Part shown: positions 57,316-64,000 of the stretch, in pieces | Numbering within the stretch: position 1 is the stretch's first letter | How the letters are laid out: the number at the start of each line of letters is the position of its first letter | DNA from: Maribacter stanieri | GTDB taxonomy: Bacteria > Bacteroidota > Bacteroidia > Flavobacteriales > Flavobacteriaceae | NCBI RefSeq assembly: GCF_900112245.1 | Contig: NZ_FOYX01000001.1 | Span: 1,475,856 to 1,539,855, forward strand | Direction: 5' to 3' | Length of the DNA stretch: 64,000 nt | The notes under the pieces: generated by a model | The model's database searches: none | What the model was told of the DNA's origin: nothing | Seen by the model: the letters and a program-made list of their open reading frames with translations, nothing else | Translations under genes and position numbers: made by a program

Positions 57316-57876
57316 ATGAACAGTTTTAAGAAATTAGCAATAGTATTCGGTTTGGCTATCGTGGCAACTTCTTGCCAGAATGAGCGTGAGCGAAATTATC
57401 AGTACATGCCTAATATGTATGAATCTGTAGGTTATGAAGCTTATGGTGAGGCAGATTTTTTGCCAAATAAATCAGAAGCAATGTTGCCTCCGGCAAATAC
57501 AATAAATAGAGGGTGGTTGCCATATGAAATTGAAAATTCTCCAGAAGGTAAAGAATTATCAAGATTGCAGTCTAGTCCTTTGGATTCAATGAATGTGGAG
57601 GCTAACTTAGCAAAAGGTGGTCAATTATATACAATTTATTGTGCTATTTGTCATGGTGACAAAGGTGACGGACAAGGTACACTTGTTAAAAGGGAAAAGA
57701 TATTAGGTGTTCCTAGTTATGCTGACCCAGTAAGAAACTTGACAGTAGGATCTACATATTATACAATTCATTATGGATTGAATTCAATGGGTTCTTATGC
57801 ATCTCAAATGAATACAGAAGAGATGTGGCAAGTATCTGAATATGTAATGAAACTGAAACAAGATTTAACCAAATAA
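57316..57876 (+). CDS. actE: ACIII subunit ActE, monoheme cytochrome c lipoprotein
   Basis: A 186-residue lipoprotein. The signal peptide ends IVATSC, placing the lipidated Cys at residue 20. The mature protein has the heme c site CAICH at about residues 111-115 (IYCAICHGDKGDGQG) and a candidate distal Met in the later MGSYASQM region. In the ACIII complex ActE is the probable electron exit to a cytochrome c or directly to the oxidase. It is anchored on the periplasmic face of the inner membrane. It is followed by actF after 15 bases. Confidence 0.93.
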   Translation: MNSFKKLAIVFGLAIVATSCQNERERNYQYMPNMYESVGYEAYGEADFLPNKSEAMLPPANTINRGWLPYEIENSPEGKELSRLQSSPLDSMNVEANLAKGGQLYTIYCAICHGDKGDGQGTLVKREKILGVPSYADPVRNLTVGSTYYTIHYGLNSMGSYASQMNTEEMWQVSEYVMKLKQDLTK

Positions 57877-57891
57877 TAGGTAAACAATACT

Positions 57892-59226
57892 ATGTATACG
57901 TTTTCAAATAGACTCAAAATAGCGTCCATCGTTCTAATGATAGTAGGTGCATTAGGAATCATTGGAGGATTTGTTATGGCTCCTGGAACCATAGCAGAGG
58001 CGAAAGAAATGGTGGCAAGTCATGACTCTGGTCATGGTGATGCTCATGGAGCTGAAGCTGAACATTCAACACAAGAGAATGATCATGCTGTTGCCGATAC
58101 TCACGGAGAGGAACATGATTCTTCTCATGATCAACATTTATTAGATCAACTTAAAAATAGACCTTGGGCAGCTTTGTATGTTGCGGCTTTCTTTTTTATG
58201 ATGATATCACTTGGTGTTTTAGCATTTTATGCTATACAACGTGCTGCGCAGGCAGGTTGGTCACCTTTGTTATTCAGAGTTATGGAAGGTATAACGTCTT
58301 ACTTGGTTCCTGGCGGTATTATAGTATTTGTTATTTTACTTCTTTCTGTATTGCACATGAATCATTTGTTTATTTGGATGGATGAAACGGTAGTAGCTCA
58401 CGATGCTTTACTACAAGGTAAATCTGGTTATTTAAACCCTACTTTCTTTTTGATAAGAGCAGCTATATTTTTAGCGGGTTGGATTGGTTATAGAGAGTAT
58501 TCTAGAAAATTATCTTTAGCTCAAGATGAGTCTGATGATAATTCTAATTTCAAATTAAACTTTAGAATATCTGCTGGTTTCTTGGTATTCTATTTAATCT
58601 CTGAGTCTATCATGTCTTGGGATTGGATTATGAGTGTTGAGCCGCACTGGTTTAGTACTTTGTTCGGGTGGTATATTTTTGCTAGTATGTTCGTATCTGG
58701 TATTACTGTGATTGCAATGGTTACAATTTACTTGAAGTCTAAAGGACTTTTACAAGATGTGAACGATAGTCATATTCATGATTTAGCTAAATTTATGTTC
58801 GGTATCAGTATTTTCTGGACATACCTATGGTTCTCTCAGTTCATGCTTATATGGTATTCTAATATTCCTGAAGAAGTTACATATTACATCACCAGAATTG
58901 CTGATTATAGATTGCCTTTCTTTGGTATGGTAGCTATGAACTTCTTATTTCCTGTGCTGTTATTAATGAATAGTGATTATAAAAGAGTTAACTGGTTTGT
59001 TATTTTAACTGGTATTGTAATCTTAGCGGGTCACTATATGGATATTTTTAACGCCATTATGCCTTCTACAGTAGGTAAGAACTGGTATATTGGTATTCCT
59101 GAAATTGGATCTGTATTGTTTTTCGCAGGTTTATTTATATTTTGGGTATTTAGAGCACTTGCAACGGCACCTCTACAACCAAAAAGAAATCCGTTTATTG
59201 AAGAAAGTAGACACTTTCATTATTAA
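57892..59226 (+). CDS. actF: ACIII subunit ActF, NrfD-like membrane protein
   Basis: A 444-residue membrane subunit homologous to ActC, with about ten TM helices. After TM1 (residues about 9-29) comes a 50-residue loop with nine His, mixed with Asp, Glu, Gly and Ala (SHDSGHGDAHGAEAEH, THGEEHDSSHDQH). Family-typical stretches are RPWAALYVAAFFFMMISLG and SESIMSWDWIMSVEPHWFSTLFGWY (in part). ActF binds no cofactor as far as known and may form a proton path. The His-rich loop could bind metal. The coxB gene follows after 32 bases. Confidence 0.92.
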   Translation: MYTFSNRLKIASIVLMIVGALGIIGGFVMAPGTIAEAKEMVASHDSGHGDAHGAEAEHSTQENDHAVADTHGEEHDSSHDQHLLDQLKNRPWAALYVAAFFFMMISLGVLAFYAIQRAAQAGWSPLLFRVMEGITSYLVPGGIIVFVILLLSVLHMNHLFIWMDETVVAHDALLQGKSGYLNPTFFLIRAAIFLAGWIGYREYSRKLSLAQDESDDNSNFKLNFRISAGFLVFYLISESIMSWDWIMSVEPHWFSTLFGWYIFASMFVSGITVIAMVTIYLKSKGLLQDVNDSHIHDLAKFMFGISIFWTYLWFSQFMLIWYSNIPEEVTYYITRIADYRLPFFGMVAMNFLFPVLLLMNSDYKRVNWFVILTGIVILAGHYMDIFNAIMPSTVGKNWYIGIPEIGSVLFFAGLFIFWVFRALATAPLQPKRNPFIEESRHFHY

Positions 59227-59258
59227 TAGATAAGTAAAGTATAACATTTATATATACG

Positions 59259-60362
59259 ATGACGACATTATTGACTTTAGCTGTTCTTGTTCTTGTAGCG
59301 ATTGCCATATGGCAGTTGACTAAAATCTTTGAATTATCTCAGCTTAAAACCGAGAATCACCAAATAGCAACGGATAGTGATAACAAGAATAACGGATACA
59401 TGTTATTTGCATTCTTGGTATTTATTTATGGAATAACCATTTTCAGTTTTTGGAAATACAGTAAATTCTTATTACCAGAAGCCGGTTCTGCACATGGTGA
59501 GGAGTATGATAGCCTAATGTTGGTTTCAATGGTTATTATCTTCATAGTTCAGACTTTAACCCAAGCATTATTACATTACTTTGGTTATAAATATAGTGGT
59601 AAGAAAGGTCAAAAAGCCCTTTTCTACGCAGACAATGATCGTTTAGAGTTTATCTGGACAATTATTCCTGTAATTGTGCTGGCTGGTCTTATTCTTTGGG
59701 GATTATACACATGGACAACGATAATGGATGTTAATGATGAAGATGATCCACTAATTGTAGAATTGTATGCTCAGCAATTTAACTGGACAGCAAGATATGG
59801 TGGTGGAGATAATGTTCTTGGTGGTTCTAATGTTAGAATGATTGACATTGATAAGGCTAATGTATTAGGTCTAGATGAATCAGATACTTATGCACATGAT
59901 GATGTTATTGTAAAAGAATTGCATTTGCCAGTTGGAAGAAAGGTGAATTTTAAAATGCGTTCTCAAGATGTTTTACATTCTGCTTATATGCCCCACTTTA
60001 GAGCACAAATGAATTGTGTTCCAGGTATGATAACTGAGTTCTCTTTTACTCCAATTTATACAACGGAGGAAATGAGATCTAATCCAGATGTTTTGGATAA
60101 GGTAAAAAGAACGAATAAAATACGTGCAGAAAAGGCTGCAAGTACTGGTGAAGCATTAGATCCTTGGGAATTCGATTATATCTTGCTTTGTAATAAGATT
60201 TGTGGAAAATCACATTACAACATGCAGATGAAGATTATTGTAGAAACAGAGGAAGAGTATAATGCATGGATGAAAGATCAATCAACATTTGCCGAAACGG
60301 TAATGAAAGATGATACGGCTCCAGCATTTAATACAGTGAGTTCAGTTTCAGTAGGAGAATAA
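59259..60362 (+). CDS. coxB: Cytochrome c oxidase subunit II
   Basis: A 367-residue subunit that carries the CuA center and accepts electrons from cytochrome c or ACIII. It has an N-terminal TM helix (residues 2-20), then two more at about 46-66 and 83-103, and another near 130-152, so there are more segments than the usual two. The CuA ligands are intact: the first His in VLHSAYMPHF, and CNKICGKSHYNM with Cys, Cys, His and Met. The residue that is Glu in most homologues is Lys here, but it binds copper only through its backbone. No C-terminal heme domain is present. It is followed by coxA. Confidence 0.95.
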   Translation: MTTLLTLAVLVLVAIAIWQLTKIFELSQLKTENHQIATDSDNKNNGYMLFAFLVFIYGITIFSFWKYSKFLLPEAGSAHGEEYDSLMLVSMVIIFIVQTLTQALLHYFGYKYSGKKGQKALFYADNDRLEFIWTIIPVIVLAGLILWGLYTWTTIMDVNDEDDPLIVELYAQQFNWTARYGGGDNVLGGSNVRMIDIDKANVLGLDESDTYAHDDVIVKELHLPVGRKVNFKMRSQDVLHSAYMPHFRAQMNCVPGMITEFSFTPIYTTEEMRSNPDVLDKVKRTNKIRAEKAASTGEALDPWEFDYILLCNKICGKSHYNMQMKIIVETEEEYNAWMKDQSTFAETVMKDDTAPAFNTVSSVSVGE

Positions 60363-60423
60363 TTCTATATTCTCTAGTTAATAAAGCTATAATAAGAAAA
60401 TTAATAAAAATAAGATTTCGATT

Positions 60424-62253
60424 ATGTCAGCAACAGCACATGCACATGTAGATGATCACGCACATGACGATCATGGACATCATCATAAAGAAACTTTTGT
60501 AACAAAGTATATCTTTAGTCAAGACCATAAAATGATTGCCAAACAATACCTTATAACAGGTGTATTGGTAATGGGTTTTATTGGTATTGCGATGTCATTA
60601 TTATTTAGAATGCAATTGGCTTGGCCAGGGGAATCTTTTCCGATTTTTGAAACTCTTTTAGGTAAGTGGGCTCCAGGTGGGGTAATGGATGCTGATATTT
60701 ATTTGGCGTTAGTTACCATGCACGGTACCATAATGGTCTTTTTTGTTTTGACAGCTGGTCTAAGTGGTACATTTAGTAATCTTTTGATTCCGTTGCAGAT
60801 AGGTGCCCGTGATATGGCGTCAGGCTTCTTAAACATGGTTTCGTTTTGGCTGTTTTTTGTTTCTGCTGTTATAATGGTTATTTCATTATTTGTTGAAGCA
60901 GGGCCTGCAGCTGCTGGTTGGACGATTTATCCGCCATTAAGTGCATTACCTATGGCTCAGCCTGGATCTGGTTTGGGAATGACTTTATGGTTGAGTTCAA
61001 TGGCAATATTCATCGCATCTTCTTTACTAGGATCTTTGAATTACATTGTTACCGTAATAAATCTAAGAACAAAGGGTATGTCAATGACGAGATTGCCTTT
61101 GACAATTTGGGCATTTTTTGTTACCGCGATTATCGGTGTAATTTCTTTCCCGGTTTTATTATCTGCAGCTCTTTTATTAATAATGGATAGAAGTTTTGGT
61201 ACTTCTTTCTTCCTATCTGACATATTTATTCAAGGTGAAGTTTTACATTATCAAGGTGGCTCACCTGTTCTATTTGAACATTTGTTTTGGTTCTTAGGAC
61301 ACCCAGAGGTATATATTGTAATTTTACCTGCAATGGGATTAGTATCTGAGATTATGGCTACTAGTGCTCGTAAACCTATTTTTGGTTACCGTGCCATGAT
61401 TGCTTCTATTCTTGCAATTGCTTTTCTTTCAACAATTGTTTGGGGTCACCACATGTTTATTTCTGGTATGAATCCATTTTTAGGATCTGTATTTACATTT
61501 ACAACTTTATTAATTGCTATTCCTTCTGCTGTAAAAGCGTTTAACTGGATTACAACACTCTGGAAAGGTAATTTGCAATTAAACCCGGCAATGTTATTTT
61601 CCATTGGCTTTGTATCTACTTTTATTACTGGTGGTTTAACAGGGATTGTTTTAGGAGATAGTACGTTAGATATAAATGTTCATGATACTTATTTTGTAAT
61701 TGCTCACTTCCACTTAGTAATGGGTATATCTGCATTGTACGGTTTGTTTGCGGGTGTGTACCATTGGTTCCCTGTGATGTTTGAAGGAAAACTTTTAAAT
61801 AAGAATTTAGGTTATGTTCATTTTTGGGTAACTGCAATTTGTGCTTATGGTGTATTCTTCCCAATGCATTTTGTTGGTATGGCTGGTGTACCTAGAAGAT
61901 ATTATGAAAATACGGCTTTCCCAATGTTTGATGAACTTGCGGATATACAAGTATTAATGACTGTATTTGCTATTATTGCTGGTGCTGCTCAATTAGTATT
62001 CGTTGCAAACTTTATCTATAGCATTTTCTATGGTAAGGTTGGTCCTGTTAACCCTTGGAAATCTAATACGTTAGAATGGACTGCTGAACAAAAGCATGTA
62101 CATGGTAACTGGGCTGGTGCTATACCTGAGGTTCATAGATGGTCTTATGATTATAGTAAAGTAGATGAGAATGGGGAATATTATATTCCAGGTCAAGATT
62201 ACATTCCTCAACATATACCTTTGCAAGAGAATGAAGAAGAAATGAGTCATTAG
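60424..62253 (+). CDS. coxA: Cytochrome c oxidase subunit I (A1-type)
   Basis: A 609-residue heme-copper oxidase core subunit with twelve TM helices. Heme and CuB ligands are visible: VTMHGTIMVF (low-spin heme His), GHPEVYI (CuB His, the crosslinked Tyr, and the Glu of the D-pathway end, typical of family A1), WGHHMFISG (the CuB His pair) and HDTYFVIAHFHLV (heme a3 and a His). The first 21 residues contain eight His in an HxH-rich tail (AHAHVDDHAHDDHGHHH). It is the last gene of the operon; subunits III and IV are not in the window. A terminator follows at 62268-62303. Confidence 0.96.
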   Translation: MSATAHAHVDDHAHDDHGHHHKETFVTKYIFSQDHKMIAKQYLITGVLVMGFIGIAMSLLFRMQLAWPGESFPIFETLLGKWAPGGVMDADIYLALVTMHGTIMVFFVLTAGLSGTFSNLLIPLQIGARDMASGFLNMVSFWLFFVSAVIMVISLFVEAGPAAAGWTIYPPLSALPMAQPGSGLGMTLWLSSMAIFIASSLLGSLNYIVTVINLRTKGMSMTRLPLTIWAFFVTAIIGVISFPVLLSAALLLIMDRSFGTSFFLSDIFIQGEVLHYQGGSPVLFEHLFWFLGHPEVYIVILPAMGLVSEIMATSARKPIFGYRAMIASILAIAFLSTIVWGHHMFISGMNPFLGSVFTFTTLLIAIPSAVKAFNWITTLWKGNLQLNPAMLFSIGFVSTFITGGLTGIVLGDSTLDINVHDTYFVIAHFHLVMGISALYGLFAGVYHWFPVMFEGKLLNKNLGYVHFWVTAICAYGVFFPMHFVGMAGVPRRYYENTAFPMFDELADIQVLMTVFAIIAGAAQLVFVANFIYSIFYGKVGPVNPWKSNTLEWTAEQKHVHGNWAGAIPEVHRWSYDYSKVDENGEYYIPGQDYIPQHIPLQENEEEMSH

Positions 62254-62267
62254 ACTATATAAATATA

Positions 62268-62303
62268 AAAAAAGCCCAACTAGCAATAGTTGGGCTTTTT
62301 TTT
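62268..62303 (+). terminator. Terminator after coxA
   Basis: Perfect 12-bp stem AAAGCCCAACTA / TAGTTGGGCTTT with a GCAA loop, followed by a long T run. It ends the act-cox operon. Confidence 0.9.
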
Positions 62304-62384
62304 GTTTAGCTCTTAAGATATTGCTAAGTTGTTATAAGATTAAATTATATTAGATATCTTCATTTTATATTAGAAGTTTAGATT

Positions 62385-63212
62385 ATGAAAAAGTTCACCC
62401 TATTAGTAGTTGTATTGTTTATCTCCTTTTCTGGTTATACACAACGTAAGCCCAAGATTAAAGGAAATAAGAATGTTATTGAAGTAAGAGAGGATTTAGC
62501 TCCATTTACGGCAATTGAATTGGTAGATGATTTGGATATTGTTATTCAAAAGGCATCACAAGAAGGTTATGCCTTAGAGCTTGATGATAATCTTTTAGAT
62601 GTTCTAAAGTTTAAAGTTGATAATGGTGTTTTGAAAATATCTTCTTTTTATAATATTACTTCAAAAAAGAAATTAGAGATTACAATTTTCTTTCAAGAGT
62701 TGAGAAGTATTAAAATGCTAAATGGTAAAATTAGTATGAAAGATGTTATTTCGACGGATCGATTAAAAGTGGCTACTTTTGGTACATCTAGGTTAGAACT
62801 TAATGCTACTGCTGATATTATGGATATTACTATGGAGGAGATAAGTTCTGGTGATTTTAATTTAGCTAGTGACTCCTTAACTATTACCTTAAAAGACAGA
62901 ATAGATGTTAAGTTATATACAACAGGTTCTAGCAACAATATCTATATGTATAAAAATGCTTCTGCTAAGTTGGAGGGTACTGCCGATTTTTTAATGGCAA
63001 AAATGTATGGTAATAGCTCTCTTAAAGCTGCAGACCTTCAGTCTAATGATGTCCTTTTAATTACTGAGGACTCTCCAGATATTGAAATTAGAGCATTAAA
63101 CACCCTACAACTTAGTTCTAAAGGAAGTACTAGAACTAAATTGTATGGCGAGGCTAAAATTACCATCTTAGACTTTCTAGACACTTCTCGACTAGAAAAG
63201 GAAAGGAATTAA
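62385..63212 (+). CDS. DUF2807 (GIN domain) exported protein
   Basis: A 275-residue protein with a signal peptide (MKKFTLLVVVLFISFSGYTQ). The mature part is the head-GIN / DUF2807 domain, a parallel beta-helix-like fold of repeated short strands (FTAIELVDDLDIVIQKA, KLEITIFFQELRSIKMLNG, SSGDFNLASDSLTITLKD). The family is common in Bacteroidota and its role is unknown. Its stop overlaps the convergent acyl-CoA dehydrogenase stop by three bases. Confidence 0.9.
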   Translation: MKKFTLLVVVLFISFSGYTQRKPKIKGNKNVIEVREDLAPFTAIELVDDLDIVIQKASQEGYALELDDNLLDVLKFKVDNGVLKISSFYNITSKKKLEITIFFQELRSIKMLNGKISMKDVISTDRLKVATFGTSRLELNATADIMDITMEEISSGDFNLASDSLTITLKDRIDVKLYTTGSSNNIYMYKNASAKLEGTADFLMAKMYGNSSLKAADLQSNDVLLITEDSPDIEIRALNTLQLSSKGSTRTKLYGEAKITILDFLDTSRLEKERN

Positions 63213-64000
63213 TTGGCAATAGGGGCTGTCATAAGATGTTCAGGTATTCCGAAACCATCTACCAGGCTATCTAAATGCGGTCTTAACTCAGTGCATAAAC
63301 GTTCAACTCTTTGGCGTATCGCTTTTGATTTATTTCCGCTAATATAGCCTTGCTCTAGATACCAAGAAGCATCTTTTCTAATTTCATGAAGTGCATATAA
63401 AGTGCCCAATTTTTCAAATAATGCTTTGTATTCTAGGTCTGCAATAGTGCTGTTATGTTCTATAAAGGATTTGTAAGCTAGTTCTGTGCTGTACGCCTTG
63501 CCAAGTGTCATTAGGTGAGTTTGAACCTTTAAAAAGGCTTGATATGACGGAATTCCTTTTTTAATATATCCTCGTATCCTCATGGCAATAGTATAGGTTA
63601 GGCGTCTTGTTCTATGTTCTAGAGCATGCACATGAAATTTAGGATTATATAAATGATCTTTGTCGGTCTTATTGGTGTAAAGAGGGTTAATGGTAGATAG
63701 TTTATCACTTAACTGTGAGCTCAACAATTTCAATACTGTTGAGAAACCTGCACTATTGAATTCTGCTTTAAAATCTGAAAGCACACCTTTAGCCGCAAGT
63801 TGTATTAATACGTTATTATCACCTTCAAAGGTGGTGAAGATATCGACGTCACCTTTTAAATCTGCAATTCGGTTTTCTAATAGATATCCTTTACCTCCAC
63901 AAGCCTCTCTGCATTCTTGTATGGCATCATTTGCATACCAAGTAATTATTGATTTTAAGCCTGCAACTTGCGTTTCAATTTGTCGTTTATCTGGTTGAGA
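63209..64000 (-). CDS. Acyl-CoA dehydrogenase / oxidase family protein, C-terminal part (5' end outside window)
   Basis: The last 263 residues of an acyl-CoA dehydrogenase-like flavoprotein. Read on the minus strand, the frame is open to the window edge. From the edge it has ECREACGGKGYLLENRIADL and DIFTTFEGDNNVLIQLAAKG, which are the FAD-binding and end-of-core motifs of the acyl-CoA oxidase/dehydrogenase group. A long, mostly helical C-terminal domain of about 190 residues follows, longer than in ordinary acyl-CoA dehydrogenases, as in acyl-CoA oxidase-type (about 700 residue) proteins. Substrate chain length is unknown. Confidence 0.88.
   Translation of the reverse strand, partial: SQPDKRQIETQVAGLKSIITWYANDAIQECREACGGKGYLLENRIADLKGDVDIFTTFEGDNNVLIQLAAKGVLSDFKAEFNSAGFSTVLKLLSSQLSDKLSTINPLYTNKTDKDHLYNPKFHVHALEHRTRRLTYTIAMRIRGYIKKGIPSYQAFLKVQTHLMTLGKAYSTELAYKSFIEHNSTIADLEYKALFEKLGTLYALHEIRKDASWYLEQGYISGNKSKAIRQRVERLCTELRPHLDSLVDGFGIPEHLMTAPIAN

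Noticed and set aside
63690..63998. Plus-strand open frame at the window end
   Set aside because: The minus strand here reads as a continuous acyl-CoA dehydrogenase with conserved motifs.

Overview
The window is chromosomal DNA of a member of the Flavobacteriaceae (Bacteroidota). The evidence is the low GC content, the near absence of Shine-Dalgarno sequences, promoters of the TTTG-N19-TAnnTTTG type, type IX secretion sorting domains, an Alternative Complex III respiratory operon, Bacteroidota-type ExbB/ExbD/ExbD genes, a DUF2723 protein and a ribosomal protein S2 with a long C-terminal tail. It is mostly core genome. I see no insertion sequence, prophage, CRISPR array or integrase.

Layout. 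1-2.6 kb: 3' part of an amidohydrolase, a small unknown protein, a HGSNAT-like membrane acyltransferase and a frameshifted beta-barrel gene. 2.6-9.1 kb: sucA-sucB (2-oxoglutarate dehydrogenase E1 and E2), a retropepsin-like protease, TatD and a type I asparaginase. 9.1-12.4 kb: tRNA-Ser(GGA), then an ExbB / 4-TM protein / ExbD / ExbD module and a beta-barrel protein. 12.4-18.4 kb, minus strand: a PAP2-like membrane protein overlapping rpoN (sigma-54), asnS and an MMPL/RND exporter. 18.5-25.1 kb: the translation cluster rplM-rpsI, rpsB-tsf, pyrH-frr, interrupted by a plus-strand M61 peptidase. 25.3-33 kb: envelope and secreted proteins (DUF5916 barrel, lipoproteins, a plant-type LRR protein with a T9SS sorting domain, and a protein that is only a sorting domain). 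33-42.8 kb: polA, glycosylasparaginase, cutC, a metallophosphoesterase, a thioredoxin-fold protein without its CxxC, and a DUF2723 protein. 43-50.3 kb: tRNA-Gln(TTG), a small membrane protein, a cation/proton antiporter, rimP-nusA-infB behind a leader hairpin, and a SPOR protein. 50.4-62.3 kb: an eight-gene respiratory operon, actABCDEF-coxB-coxA. 62.4-64 kb: a DUF2807 protein and the 3' part of an acyl-CoA dehydrogenase.

How the genes fit together. The act-cox operon encodes a quinol:cytochrome c oxidoreductase and the two catalytic subunits of an A1-type aa3-like oxidase. SucAB feeds the TCA cycle that supplies its electrons. The translation genes form two ribosomal or factor clusters (L13-S9/S2-EF-Ts/UMP kinase-RRF and RimP-NusA-IF2). 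Several convergent gene pairs share a bidirectional terminator whose hairpin overlaps or abuts the minus-strand stop codon.

Main points for follow-up: the same type of C-terminal helix-hairpin-helix domain on ribosomal protein S2 and on ActC; the extra N-terminal heme domain on ActA; a frameshift in an A4 run; a thioredoxin without redox cysteines; an orphan T9SS sorting domain behind a 14-bp hairpin; an attenuator-like hairpin before rimP-nusA-infB; an energised ExbB/ExbD module carrying an unknown membrane protein. None of these is proven here to be a new system.
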